Assembly: GCA_036378675.1 (NCBI GenBank)
Contig: DASUWA010000005.1
Span: forward strand, 62,001 to 126,000
Reading direction: 5' to 3'
Source: Acidimicrobiales bacterium
GTDB taxonomy: Bacteria > Actinomycetota > Acidimicrobiia > Acidimicrobiales > Palsa-688
DNA length: 64,000 nucleotides
In this document: one piece after another, positions 9,885-19,614 of the stretch
How the letters are laid out: every line of letters begins with the position of its first letter
Numbering within the stretch: position 1 is the stretch's first letter
The notes under the pieces: generated by a model
Seen by the model: the letters and a program-made list of their open reading frames with translations, nothing else
Databases searched by the model: none
Told to the model about the DNA's origin: nothing
Made by a program: the position numbers and the translations under genes

Positions 9885-11360
9885 ATGTCGGCTACGGAAC
9901 TGGGGGATGTCGGAGAGCTCGTTCGGGCGCTATCGGTCGATCAGCACGGGATCGAGCCGATACCCGATGGCGACCGCGACTCGACGGCCTGGCAGCAGTT
10001 CTGGATCTGGTTCGGCGCCAATATCTCTCCGCTTCAATGGGTGGCCGGAGCGATCGGGCCTCAGCTTGGCCTGAGTTTGGTTCAGTCGATCGTGATCATG
10101 GCGGTTGGGCAGGCTGTGGGCGCGCTGATCTTCGGCGCTTTTACCCTGATGGGCAAGCGGACTGGCGTGTCGCAGTTCGCCATGGGCCGGATGGCGTTCG
10201 GCCGGAGGGGCAACAACCTCCCATCGATCATCAATGGCGTTATCACCCTGTCGTGGATCGGGCTGAACACCTACGTGGTCCTCAGCCTGGCCACCTACTG
10301 CCTCCACAAGCTCGGGTTGCCGAACAATCACACCACCGAATACAGCGTCGCAGCCGTGATCATGATCATCCAGATAGTCATCGGAACGCTCGGCTTCTAC
10401 GCCATTCGTACGTTCGAAAAGTGGACCGTCCCGATATTCGCTGCGGTAATGGCGGTGATGACGGTTCTGGCGTTCAGCAAGGGACACATTGTGTGGAACC
10501 GCTCGACCGTACACGGGTCCGGGCTCATCACCGCTTCGAGCGAGCTGATGACTGCGGTGGGGATCGGCCTGGGGCTCGGCTGGGCGCCCTGGGCTTCAGA
10601 CTATTCGCGGTTTACGCGGCGCGAGGTCACCGAGAAGCGCCTGTACTGGGCGTCCGCGAGTGGCACGTTTATCGCGGTGATTTGGCTCGGTGTTCTCGGC
10701 GCCGCGATGGCCAGCAGCTCGACCCGCAGCGACCCCGCTGAGCTCGTCGCCTCGCTATTCGGGGTGATGACGATCCCAGTCCTGCTGGTGATCATCCACG
10801 GCGCCGTCGCCGGGAACATCCAGTGTGTCTACTCGGCGCCGCTGTGCTTTCTGGCGGGCGGTATCAAGATTAAACGCTGGATGGGGAGCGTTATCAGCGG
10901 CGTGGTCGCCAGTGCCGTCATGGTTGGGTTCCTGGAGTCAACCAAGTTTGTTACCTCGTTCACCAACTACATGAACTCGTTCGTGATCTGGACGGCCGCG
11001 TGGGGGGTGATCGTGATCATCGACTTCTTCGTTCTCAACCGCGACCGGGCCGACGTGCCCGCGCTGTACGCGTCTGCTGCGACATCGCGTTATGGCGACA
11101 TTCGTTGGCGCTCGCTCGTCGCGCTGGGGGTCGGGCTGGTGGCGGGATGGACGCTCGAACACGGCAGTGCGTCGCTGTTCCAGGGTCCGATCTCGCGGGC
11201 TACTAACGGTGTGGACTTCTCGTGGCTGTCGTCGATCGCGTTTGGTGGGCTGGCGTATTGGTTGCTGTGCCGCCCTGGGCCGTATCTCGTCACCGCACCT
11301 TCGCTAGCCTCCAGCGATGGCGGCCAGGTCGTGGCCCAGGACAACGCGGCACCAGCATGA
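9885..11360 (+). CDS. NCS1-family nucleobase/cation symporter
   Basis: The 491-residue membrane protein has about 12 transmembrane helices and NCS1 landmarks: WIWFGANISPLQW in helix 1, QFAMGRMAFGRRGN, and SWIGLNTYVV. A GLGWAPWASDYSRF loop is typical of the cytosine and purine permease branch. It should import a nucleobase or related compound (cytosine, allantoin, hydantoin or thiamine-like) with a cation. A ribosome binding site (GGTGAGG) precedes the ATG at 9885. Its stop overlaps the start of the following LuxR-type regulator (ATGA), so the two are likely translated together. The substrate cannot be assigned from sequence alone. Confidence 0.9.
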   Translation: MSATELGDVGELVRALSVDQHGIEPIPDGDRDSTAWQQFWIWFGANISPLQWVAGAIGPQLGLSLVQSIVIMAVGQAVGALIFGAFTLMGKRTGVSQFAMGRMAFGRRGNNLPSIINGVITLSWIGLNTYVVLSLATYCLHKLGLPNNHTTEYSVAAVIMIIQIVIGTLGFYAIRTFEKWTVPIFAAVMAVMTVLAFSKGHIVWNRSTVHGSGLITASSELMTAVGIGLGLGWAPWASDYSRFTRREVTEKRLYWASASGTFIAVIWLGVLGAAMASSSTRSDPAELVASLFGVMTIPVLLVIIHGAVAGNIQCVYSAPLCFLAGGIKIKRWMGSVISGVVASAVMVGFLESTKFVTSFTNYMNSFVIWTAAWGVIVIIDFFVLNRDRADVPALYASAATSRYGDIRWRSLVALGVGLVAGWTLEHGSASLFQGPISRATNGVDFSWLSSIAFGGLAYWLLCRPGPYLVTAPSLASSDGGQVVAQDNAAPA

Positions 11361-14119
11361 GGCATGCCCCTCACCTGCCGGCCTCGGGGTTGCTCGACCG
11401 CGGCAGCGAGCGCGACGTCCTAGAAGAACTCGTGGGGCGAGTGCGCGCTGGCCAGAGTGGTGTGCTCGTACTTCGCGGCGAGGCCGGAATCGGCAAGACG
11501 GCCCTGCTTGACCATCTGGCAGCCGTTGCCGAGGGATGCCGGATTGCCCGGGCGGCGGGCGTCGAATCCGAGATGGAGCTCGCATTCGCCGGGTTGCACA
11601 CCCTGTGCGCGCCCATGCTCGACCGTCTCGCGCGTCTGCCGGGCCCGCAGCGCGACGCGTTGAACACGGCGTTCGGCATCAGCGCCGGTCCCCCGCCGGA
11701 TCGCTTCCTGGTCGGGTTGGCGGTCTTGAGTTTGTTGGCCGACGGCGCCGAGGAGCAGCCGATTGTGTGCGTAGTCGACGACGCGCAGTGGCTCGACCGA
11801 GTGTCCGCGCAGACCCTCGCCTTCGTGGCGCGACGGCTTTTGGCCGAGCGGGTGGGATTGGTGTTCGCGCTCCGCGGATCCGACGACGCTAACGAGCTCC
11901 AGGGGTTGCCGGAGCTCATGGTCGAAGGTTTGCCGCCCGCTGACGCCCGGCTTCTGCTCGACGCGACTATCCCCGGTCTGCTCGACGCCAAGGTGCGGGA
12001 TCGGATCCTGGGCGAGGCAGGTGGTAACCCCCTCGCGCTCCTTGAGCTGCCGCGCGGGTTGACACCGATGGCAGTGGCGGGGGGATTTGGGCTGCCCGGG
12101 GAAATGCCGCTGACCAGCCGTATCGAACAGGGCTTCGTTCGGCAACTGGAATCGTTGTCGACAGACACCCGGCTGCTGCTGCTCCTGGCGGCGGCGGAGC
12201 CGGTTGGCGACGTGACGCTGCTGTGGCGCGCCGCAGAGAGGATCGGCATCGGGCCCGAGGCGACGGCGCCGGCCGAGGCCGCTGGCTTGCTGGAGATTGG
12301 CGCCCGGGTGCGGTTCCGCCATCCGCTCGTCCGGTCAGCGGCTTACCGGGCCGCGCCGGAAGCCGCGCGACGCGAGGTCCACAGGGCGCTCGCCGGTGCG
12401 ACGGACGCGCGAGTGGACCCGGATCGACGAGCCTGGCATCTCGCTCGGGCTGCCGACGGGCCCGACGAGGTCGTGGCCGGCGAGCTGGAGCGATCGGCTG
12501 ACCGGGCGCAGGCACGCGGTGGGCTGTCTGCGGCCGCCGCGTTCCTGCAGCGTGCGGCCGAGCTGACGCCGGATCCCGCGGTGCGCGTCGAACGCTCTCT
12601 CGCGGCCGCCCAAGCGAAGCTCGACGTTGCCGATGCCGGGTCGGCGTCCGAGCTCTTAGCCGCCGCCGAGCTTGGGCCGGTCGACGGATTTCAGCGCGCC
12701 CGGCTGGACCGGTTGGGCGCGCAGATCGTGTTCGCCCGCCAGCGCGGGCGCGACGCGCCGCCGCTCCTGCTCGAGGCCGCGAGGGGGCTTGATCACCTCG
12801 ATGCAGCGATGGCCCGGGAGACCTACCTAGAGGCGATGGCGTCGGCGATGTTCGCTGGACGGTTGGGCGTGGGCCCCGATGAGCGCCAGGTGGCTGAGGC
12901 CGCCCGGGCGTCGAACCGACCGCAAGAGCCGGGCCCAGCCGACGTGCTTCTCGACGCGCTAGTGACGCGCTTCACTGAGGGGTACGCGGCCGCAGTCGAG
13001 CCGCTTTCGCAGGCCCTGCGCTTGTTCGTCGAACCCGAAGGCGTGGGATCGGACCGGCGGTGGTTGTGGCTGGCGTGCCGCCTCGCCCAAGATCTCTGGG
13101 ACGACGAGCTCTGGCACCTACTTGCGACCCGCGGCGTGCGCCGGGCGCGCGACACGGGCGAGCTTCACCTACTCCCGATCGCACTGAACTATCTCGCCGC
13201 GCTAAATGTCCATTCGGGCGCGTTCGCCACAGCTGCGGTGCTGATCGACGAGGTCGATGCGATCACGCAGGCGACCGGACTCCCGCCGCTCAAGTACTCG
13301 GCAGCCATGCTGGCCGCCTCTCGCGGCGACGAGGGGCCGGCCCAAGCGCTGTTCGAATGGGGTTGGCGGAATGCGACGGAGCGGGGCGAGGGCTCGGCGG
13401 TTGGGATGGTTTGGGGGCTTCGGGCGTTGCTGTACAACGGGCACGGCCACTACAGCGAGGCGCTCACGGCTGCGCGGCAGGCGTGCGAGCGCGAGGAGGT
13501 TATTGGCTACGGCTGGGCGCTGGTCGAGTTGATCGAGGCCGGTGTCCGCAGCGGTCGTTCCGATGCAGCCGTCGCCGCGCTCGAGTGCCTGACCGAACGC
13601 ACACAGGCGAGCGGCACCGAGTGGGCGCTGGGGATCGAAGCCCGCTGCCGGGGGCTACTCACCGACGACGAGTCCGTGTATCAGGAATCGGTTGAACGGC
13701 TGGCGCGGAGCCGTGCGACGGTCGAGTTGGCACGCAGCCGGCTCGTGTACGGCGAGTGGCTGCGTCGTGAGAACCGTCGCGTTGACGCCCGCGAGCAATT
13801 GCGCGCTTGCCACGAGATGTTTAGTCGCATGGGCGCAGAAGCGTTCGCCGAGCGCGCCCGGCGCGAGCTATTGGCGACTGGTGAGACGGTTCGCAAGCGT
13901 ACGGTCGATACCAGCGAGGATCTCACCGCGCAGGAAGCCGAAGTTGCCCGGCTCGCTCGCGAGGGGTACAGCAACCCGGAGATCGGCGCCCAGCTGTTCG
14001 TCAGCCCTCGGACCGTCGAGTACCACCTGCGCAAGGTATTCGCAAAGCTCGGAATAAGTTCGCGTAAAGAACTCCGCACGGCGCTCCCACGGGTCAAGCA
14101 AGGACCAATACCTGCCTAG
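11357..14119 (+). CDS. LAL-type LuxR regulator with AAA ATPase domain
   Basis: The 920-residue cytoplasmic regulator has an N-terminal P-loop NTPase with Walker A GEAGIGKTALL (about 41-51) and Walker B VCVVDDAQWLD. A long helical repeat-like middle follows. A C-terminal LuxR helix-turn-helix occupies about 855-910 (LTAQEAEVARLAREGYSNPEIG). This is the large ATP-binding LuxR (LAL/MalT-like) plan, in which ligand and ATP binding drive activation of transcription. The ATG at 11357 overlaps the permease stop. That start gives LLDRGSERDVLEEL close to the N-terminus, as in relatives. Coupling to the permease suggests the transported compound or its metabolite as the signal. That is inference. Confidence 0.9.
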   Translation: MRHAPHLPASGLLDRGSERDVLEELVGRVRAGQSGVLVLRGEAGIGKTALLDHLAAVAEGCRIARAAGVESEMELAFAGLHTLCAPMLDRLARLPGPQRDALNTAFGISAGPPPDRFLVGLAVLSLLADGAEEQPIVCVVDDAQWLDRVSAQTLAFVARRLLAERVGLVFALRGSDDANELQGLPELMVEGLPPADARLLLDATIPGLLDAKVRDRILGEAGGNPLALLELPRGLTPMAVAGGFGLPGEMPLTSRIEQGFVRQLESLSTDTRLLLLLAAAEPVGDVTLLWRAAERIGIGPEATAPAEAAGLLEIGARVRFRHPLVRSAAYRAAPEAARREVHRALAGATDARVDPDRRAWHLARAADGPDEVVAGELERSADRAQARGGLSAAAAFLQRAAELTPDPAVRVERSLAAAQAKLDVADAGSASELLAAAELGPVDGFQRARLDRLGAQIVFARQRGRDAPPLLLEAARGLDHLDAAMARETYLEAMASAMFAGRLGVGPDERQVAEAARASNRPQEPGPADVLLDALVTRFTEGYAAAVEPLSQALRLFVEPEGVGSDRRWLWLACRLAQDLWDDELWHLLATRGVRRARDTGELHLLPIALNYLAALNVHSGAFATAAVLIDEVDAITQATGLPPLKYSAAMLAASRGDEGPAQALFEWGWRNATERGEGSAVGMVWGLRALLYNGHGHYSEALTAARQACEREEVIGYGWALVELIEAGVRSGRSDAAVAALECLTERTQASGTEWALGIEARCRGLLTDDESVYQESVERLARSRATVELARSRLVYGEWLRRENRRVDAREQLRACHEMFSRMGAEAFAERARRELLATGETVRKRTVDTSEDLTAQEAEVARLAREGYSNPEIGAQLFVSPRTVEYHLRKVFAKLGISSRKELRTALPRVKQGPIPA

Positions 14120-14251
14120 ACCCTCTTCGGCCCTCCGGGCACTCGGGTTTCCGGAAGGAGTTCCTGCCCGGCCGTTGCGAGTCAGGCAGTTCGCCGGACT
14201 GATGCCGCGATCCGACCGAGGTACGAGGTTCGCGTGGCACACAGCTCGACT

Positions 14252-14274
14252 AGGGAGTTTCACAGACTCGATAG
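14252..14274 (+). promoter_or_regulatory. shared 23-bp upstream motif, copy 1
   Basis: The copy begins AGGGAGTTTCAC and ends AGACTCGATAG, 59 bp before the alpha/beta hydrolase start. It matches four other copies (19908, 20471, 22304, 23346), all upstream of genes of this island. It may be a promoter for an alternative sigma factor or an operator. Confidence 0.6.
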
Positions 14275-14333
14275 CTAGTCGATCGATGCAGGATTCAACT
14301 CGGGAAACCCAGCGATTGCAAGGAGCACTGTCA

Positions 14334-15299
14334 ATGTCACTGCTTACAAACAAGGTCGTTCTTGAGCCCGCCGTTCAGGAAGTGGCCGAGGCCACCTCAA
14401 AACCGCCGTTCGTCTATCAGCTGGACTATGCAGCCGCCCGCAAAGTCCTTGACGATCTTCAGGCCGCGACACCGGTCGTCAAGCTGCCTATCGACGAGGA
14501 GTGGACGACAGTGCCCTCCTCCTTCGGTGACGCACGTGTACGCATCATCAAGCCGCAGGGCGCCCAGGGCATCCTGCCCGCCATCGTCTACATGCACGGG
14601 GGTGGTTGGGTGCTGGGAAACGCCGGCACACACGATCGGCTTGTACGAGAGCTAGCGGTCGGCGCTAATGCTGCTTTGGCCTTTGTTGAGTATCCGAACT
14701 CGCCCGAAGCGCGCTACCCGGTAGCGATCGAGCAGGGATACGCCACCGCTCAATGGATCGCCCGCGAAGGCGCGTCCAAGGGCCTGGATCCCAGCCGGAT
14801 CGCGGTGGTCGGCGAGTCGGTTGGCGGCGACATGACTGCAGCCCTGGCCCTTATCGCCAAACAACGCGGCGACGTGCGCTTCGTCCACGTCGGCATGTAC
14901 TACCCGGTTACCGATGCTGCCATGAATACAGCCTCGTACGACGAGTTTGCTGACGGTCCCTGGCTCACCCGCAACGGCATGGAGTGGTTCTGGGACGCCT
15001 ATATCGCCGATCCGGCGCAACGGTTGGAGATCACAGCATCGCCAAATAACGCCACCATCGAGCAGCTAAGGGGGCTCCCCCCCACCCTCCTGATTGTCGA
15101 TGAGGCGGATGTGCTGCGAGACGAGGGCGAGGCCTACGCCGCCAAGCTACGTCTCGCGGGCGTCCAGGTCACGACCGTTCGCTACGACGGGACCTGTCAC
15201 GACTTCATGATGCTCAACGCGCTCAGCCAGACCAGGGCCACACGAGCCGCCATAGCCCAGGCCACCGCCTTCCTTCGTCAAGCCTTCCAAACCGATTGA
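14334..15299 (+). CDS. alpha/beta hydrolase, hormone-sensitive-lipase family
   Basis: The 321-residue esterase/lipase-like protein has the oxyanion-hole motif HGGGW at 88-92 and the nucleophile elbow GESVGG at 160-165 with Ser162. The acid is probably the Asp in LLIVDEADVLRDEG, and the base the His in GTCHDFMM. This is the HSL (abhydrolase_3) family, hydrolysing small acyl or aryl esters. The ATG at 14334 is preceded by AAGGAG, and no signal peptide is visible. It is the first gene of the 14-24 kb island, behind one copy of the shared upstream motif. The natural substrate is unknown. Confidence 0.9.
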   Translation: MSLLTNKVVLEPAVQEVAEATSKPPFVYQLDYAAARKVLDDLQAATPVVKLPIDEEWTTVPSSFGDARVRIIKPQGAQGILPAIVYMHGGGWVLGNAGTHDRLVRELAVGANAALAFVEYPNSPEARYPVAIEQGYATAQWIAREGASKGLDPSRIAVVGESVGGDMTAALALIAKQRGDVRFVHVGMYYPVTDAAMNTASYDEFADGPWLTRNGMEWFWDAYIADPAQRLEITASPNNATIEQLRGLPPTLLIVDEADVLRDEGEAYAAKLRLAGVQVTTVRYDGTCHDFMMLNALSQTRATRAAIAQATAFLRQAFQTD

Positions 15300-15487
15300 G
15301 CTGGCCTCGATGACCCCCGCCGGGCTCCCGACTCGGGCATTTTCGGCTACGGCGGCGAAATAGCGTTAGTGCCCCAGCTCCGCGTCCACCGAATCAGTGG
15401 CGTATCCGCCCCGGCTGGGTGCCGCAGCGGAAATGCGCGGCGAGCCGATGAGCTTGTTGCTGAGATGCGAGGTAATGGAGGAATTTC

Positions 15488-18400
15488 ATGACTCAGACTT
15501 TGGCCGGCCAGGGCGCGCTCGCCCAGGTGATCGCGACACGCGGGGGACACGCCGCACCCGAATCTCCTTTCGTGATCGAGCACCGAGAAGCGCTGATCTA
15601 CATGCTTTGCGAAGCCGCGGAGCTCGAGCACGCGCTCATGTGTGAGTACCTGTTCGCGGCATTCTCCTTGAAGCAAAGGACAGACGAGGGTTTGACAGTC
15701 GAGGAACTGGCTGCGGTGGATGGGTGGCGGAAGGCTGTATCGCATATCGCTACCCAGGAGATGCTCCACCTCGCGCTGGTGCAGAACATCCTGTCGGCGA
15801 TTGGCGCGGCGCCCCACCTGAGCCGCCCTAACCTCCCGCAACCCGCCGGCCACTATCCGCCAGGGGTGATACTGACTCTGCTGCCCTTCGGCGAGGCTGC
15901 CCTCGAGCACTTCATGTTCCTCGAGAGACCAGAGGGTATGGACCTCGCCGACGCCCCTGGCCTCGCCGCTGTCGAGCGGGCGGCCCCGGTGATGCAGGAA
16001 GGCGAGATCGTCCCCCGGTTACAGGATTTCGCAACGGTCGGGCACCTGTACCGGTCGATCGAGGAGGGCATCAAGCACCTTTGCGACAAGTACGGCGAGC
16101 CGTGGCTGTTCGTCGGGCCTCCCGAAGCGCAGGCCTCCGAGCCACACTTCGGGTGGTCGCAGCTCGTCCAGGTTGTCGATGCGGCTTCGGCGCAACAGGC
16201 GATCGACACCATCCTCGAGCAGGGGGAGGGTCCGCGTGGCGACTGGCGCAATGCCCACTTCGGGTCGTTCGTCGAGGTCCTCGACGAGTTCCAGGAGCTC
16301 AAGCGGGCGAACCCGGACTTCGAGCCGGCGCGCTCGGTCCTCCCGGCCACCGTCAGGCCAAGCGAAGGAGAGCAAAACACGCCTCTCATTGAAGATCATT
16401 TCACGGGTCGCTGCGTCGACCTGTTCAACGTCAGCTACGAGGTCCTACTGCAGACTCTGGCTCGCTACTTTGCGCACACCAAAGAGACCGAGCCCGAAAT
16501 GACGTCGCTAGCCAAGGTCACTCTCGGTCTGATGTTCAACGTGATCAAACCTCTCGGCCAATTAGTAACGGAGCTTCCCGTCGGGAACACCTTCCCGGGA
16601 ATGTCCGCGGGACCGAGCTTCGAACTGTTCTACGAGAGCGATTACGTCTTTCCTCACCGGGATGCGGCGTGGGCTTTGATCGAGGAGCGCATTCGCGAGG
16701 CAGCCGCGTTTTCGGATCGCCTCAGAAGCGAGGGACCACCTGACGTCGCCGCCCGCCTCGAACCGGTTAGCTCAGCGCTACTGATGCTCGCGCATCAACT
16801 TGCCACGTGCCGGGCGGGTTGGGGGGGTCGCAACCACACCGGTGAAGTGACGGTGCGCCACCGCCGCCGCGGCGCCGAGAGAGCCAGGGCCAATCCTGAG
16901 GTAGAAGGACCAGTTCGCCGGCTAATCGATGCGTTGAGGGCAGCTCTGCTGATCGAACAAACCCCTGCGGTGGAGGCACTGTTCAAAGCGGCGTCGGAGC
17001 CTAAAGAAGAAGCCGCCAAGGGGGCCTCGCGTCGGGCGCTGTTTGCGGAATGGGAGCGACGGTTCGAGCTTCTGGTCGACGTGGCCGACCTGCTCGTTGG
17101 CGTCAACGGAGATACCGAGATCGAACCGCCAGATTTTGGATCCGCGTCGGACCTGACGGCGGCTGTCGACTACCACAAGATCAGCCAGCTCGTGCTGGCC
17201 GTGCCCACCGAGGGACTCCTCGTCGATCCCCACCCGTCCCCGACGTATGCACCCGAGGAGCGGCGCCAACCGTTGGCCGGGATCGTGGACACATCCTCCG
17301 CCATAGCGCTCGTTGAGAAGATCACCCGATCACAGCCTCCTGACGAGAGCAGCAGCAGAGATCCGGGACGAGCCGAGGGCGGTCTTGCAGCGGCCGGCGA
17401 TGCCTCATCGATCTCGGCCCTAGCAGGGCTCTTTGCAGACGCCTACGACCTGACGCTGTCCGTCCTGGGGTGCGCTGTCGGATCCGAACGGGATGTCGTC
17501 GCCGCCCGCCACCGTCTTCGTGACATCCTGTCCAGGTTGCGATCGAGGGTGCTCCGGCCGATCGCCGAAGCGCTCTGCCAGCAGATCAGCGAGCCAATGG
17601 TGGCTCTCCGGGACAAATACCGTTCGCGTGGTACAGAAAGGCCCTCAGACGCCGATCAGAAGATCCGATCTCTTGCCGTCAAGGCGAGCGAGATCCGAGC
17701 CGCCCTAAAGGACGCCGCTCCTGAAGTCCTCGAAGCGACCGCTGCCTTGCAGGACCTAGCGCTCTCCTTCACGTGCAGAGATGACGGCGAGCGCACCCGG
17801 CTGCTCGACACATTCGCCAGCATCGGGGTGGTCCAGCCAATGTCGATCCAGCTTGTCCGCAATGGACCCTATTTGCTTACGAATGTCGAGCAACTGAACG
17901 ACGGGCTAGGGGACTCGATCCCGGGTCGGCCACAGATGGCTGTTTGCCGGTGCGGCCAATCAAGGGACAAACCGTGGTGCGACGGCAGCCACGCGCTGGC
18001 CGATTTCGAGGATTCCAAGGACCCGAAGCGGGTCCCCGATCGTCGCGACACCTACAAAGGCGTCTCGATCACCGTCTTCGACAATCGCGGGATCTGCCAG
18101 CACTCGGGCTATTGCACCGACCGGATCCCGGCCGCCTTCCGAGTCGACAAGGAGCCCTTCGTGGCCGCGAGCGGAGCGCGGGCCGACGAGATCATCAGGG
18201 CAGTCCGGGCTTGTCCGTCCGGCGCCTTGAGTTTCGCCATCGAAGATGGCGAGGAGCGCGACCAAGTCGACTGGCACAACCGGCGCCCGCCTCGCGTCAC
18301 GGTTTCCAAGGACGGGCCCTACCGAGTGACCGGGTCTGTTCCACTGTTAGAGGCGACGGGTGACCCGGTTGTCAGAAATACAGGCGTTTCTACCGAGCAC

Positions 18401-19195
18401 TACGCCCTATGCCGATGTGGCCAATCCCAGAACAAACCGTTCTGCAGCGGAATGCACTGGTACGTCCAGTTCCGCGACCCCCTACCGGACCCGTCCCGGT
18501 CTCCGAGCCTGTACGAGTGGAGCGGGGGCATCTTGGCGCTCAACCGGGTGACCCGGCTGCTGTTCGAGAAGTACATCCCGCAGGACGCTCTGCTGGCTCC
18601 GCTGTTCGCCGACGCGACAGCCGATCTACCCGAACGTCTAGCTTCGTTGATCGGGGACGCCCTCGGCGGGCCCTCGCTCCCGCCGGAAGATCACCCCGAT
18701 TGCGCCGGGATCATGTTCGCGCACGACGGAAACGCTTTTTCCGAGGCCGAGCGACAACGCTGGGTGAGCCTCATCTGGCAATCAGCGAGAGATACCGGCC
18801 TGCTCACCGACGCGAACTTCTCGGCTGCCTTCAGTTCCTACATCGAATGGGCATCCCGCCAGACCGACGCTTCGGTGACCAAGTGGGACTGGGGCCCGGC
18901 CGGACCCCCACAAGCGCCCACGGAACCAACTAGCGGCACGGAACAGGCTGAGCCAGAACTCCCGCGCCCGGACATGCCCCTCAGCTTCGGAACCCACATT
19001 CGCCCCCTCTTCCGAGAACGCGACCGTCAGTCGATGTCCTTCGCGTTCGATCTTTGGTCATACGACGACGTCAAGGAGCATGCCCGATCCATCCTCGATC
19101 GCTTGCGCTCTGGAAGCATGCCTTGCGACGGCGCGTGGCCGGAAGCCAGAACCGACGTGTTCCAACGATGGGTCGACCAAGAGACACCCGCCTAA
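15488..19195 (+). CDS. multidomain redox fusion: ferritin-like, CDGSH, 4Fe-4S, CDGSH, globin-like
   Basis: This 1235-residue protein joins several metal domains. Residues 1-400 resemble the VioB/iminophenylpyruvate-type ferritin-like domain, with candidate iron ligands E45, H48, E53, E91 and H94 (EMLH). A helical region (about 450-790) follows, then a CDGSH cluster motif (C820, C822, C831, H835). Next come a divergent 4Fe-4S mono-cluster domain (C870, C876, C909 before Pro) and a second CDGSH motif (C975, C977, C986, H990). Residues about 1005-1130 resemble group II truncated haemoglobins (DALGGP, EAERQRWVSLIW, YIEWASRQ, KWDWG). The last 75 residues (IRPLFRERDRQSM ... MPCDGAWPEA) are a recurrent tail without a haem motif. 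GGAGG lies 6 nt before the ATG. No signal peptide is seen, so it is cytoplasmic. The overall reaction is unknown; electron transfer or oxygen/iron chemistry is likely. Confidence 0.85.
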   Translation: MTQTLAGQGALAQVIATRGGHAAPESPFVIEHREALIYMLCEAAELEHALMCEYLFAAFSLKQRTDEGLTVEELAAVDGWRKAVSHIATQEMLHLALVQNILSAIGAAPHLSRPNLPQPAGHYPPGVILTLLPFGEAALEHFMFLERPEGMDLADAPGLAAVERAAPVMQEGEIVPRLQDFATVGHLYRSIEEGIKHLCDKYGEPWLFVGPPEAQASEPHFGWSQLVQVVDAASAQQAIDTILEQGEGPRGDWRNAHFGSFVEVLDEFQELKRANPDFEPARSVLPATVRPSEGEQNTPLIEDHFTGRCVDLFNVSYEVLLQTLARYFAHTKETEPEMTSLAKVTLGLMFNVIKPLGQLVTELPVGNTFPGMSAGPSFELFYESDYVFPHRDAAWALIEERIREAAAFSDRLRSEGPPDVAARLEPVSSALLMLAHQLATCRAGWGGRNHTGEVTVRHRRRGAERARANPEVEGPVRRLIDALRAALLIEQTPAVEALFKAASEPKEEAAKGASRRALFAEWERRFELLVDVADLLVGVNGDTEIEPPDFGSASDLTAAVDYHKISQLVLAVPTEGLLVDPHPSPTYAPEERRQPLAGIVDTSSAIALVEKITRSQPPDESSSRDPGRAEGGLAAAGDASSISALAGLFADAYDLTLSVLGCAVGSERDVVAARHRLRDILSRLRSRVLRPIAEALCQQISEPMVALRDKYRSRGTERPSDADQKIRSLAVKASEIRAALKDAAPEVLEATAALQDLALSFTCRDDGERTRLLDTFASIGVVQPMSIQLVRNGPYLLTNVEQLNDGLGDSIPGRPQMAVCRCGQSRDKPWCDGSHALADFEDSKDPKRVPDRRDTYKGVSITVFDNRGICQHSGYCTDRIPAAFRVDKEPFVAASGARADEIIRAVRACPSGALSFAIEDGEERDQVDWHNRRPPRVTVSKDGPYRVTGSVPLLEATGDPVVRNTGVSTEHYALCRCGQSQNKPFCSGMHWYVQFRDPLPDPSRSPSLYEWSGGILALNRVTRLLFEKYIPQDALLAPLFADATADLPERLASLIGDALGGPSLPPEDHPDCAGIMFAHDGNAFSEAERQRWVSLIWQSARDTGLLTDANFSAAFSSYIEWASRQTDASVTKWDWGPAGPPQAPTEPTSGTEQAEPELPRPDMPLSFGTHIRPLFRERDRQSMSFAFDLWSYDDVKEHARSILDRLRSGSMPCDGAWPEARTDVFQRWVDQETPA

Positions 19196-19364
19196 CCTGA
19201 GCTAACACCGTGCGTACCCTTGCCGTGCTCCGACCCTCCTGGCGCCGTGGTGTTCTCTGATCAGCGGTGTGCAGGCGGCGTTCCCGGCGGCCTTTAGGTA
19301 CAAGACGGTGCCGGGGCAATCCAGCTGCGGTGAGGTCCGCCATTAGGCGGACGCTCGTGCTGGT

Positions 19365-19538
19365 TCAGGGACTGCCGCCCATCCTGTCCGTGAGGACATC
19401 CCGAGTCACGCCGTAGCGTGCTGACAGGTCTTGCACCTCTTTGAGTTCGACTTCGTCAGGTAGAGAATGCTCCGCAAGTTCCGCAATATCCGGCAAATGA
19501 GCACTATGCAGTGTCGCCACCACGTCACTCCGTTGCAT
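19365..19538 (-). CDS. possible small protein, 57 residues
   Basis: An ATG frame on the minus strand with GAAGGGA about 8 nt upstream encodes a 57-residue acidic, helical peptide (MQRSDVVATLHSAHLPDIAE ... RYGVTRDVLTDRMGGSP). Its start overlaps the end of another small frame at 19525-19614, so the pair could be translated together. No family was recognised. It may be real, or a chance frame in decayed DNA. Confidence 0.3.
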   Translation of the reverse strand: MQRSDVVATLHSAHLPDIAELAEHSLPDEVELKEVQDLSARYGVTRDVLTDRMGGSP

Positions 19539-19614
19539 CGCACGTTCCCTTCAATCTGTCGGTACCAGTCTTCATGAAAGATGTCATGCCGTGTTCGGCG
19601 GCGATAGTGCTCAT
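19525..19614 (-). CDS. possible small protein, 29 residues
   Basis: An ATG with AGGAG four bases upstream opens a 29-codon frame (MSTIAAEHGMTSFMKTGTD ...). It runs 14 bp into the next small frame. Only the ribosome binding site and the overlap support it; the function is unknown. Confidence 0.25.
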   Translation of the reverse strand: MSTIAAEHGMTSFMKTGTDRLKGTCDATE

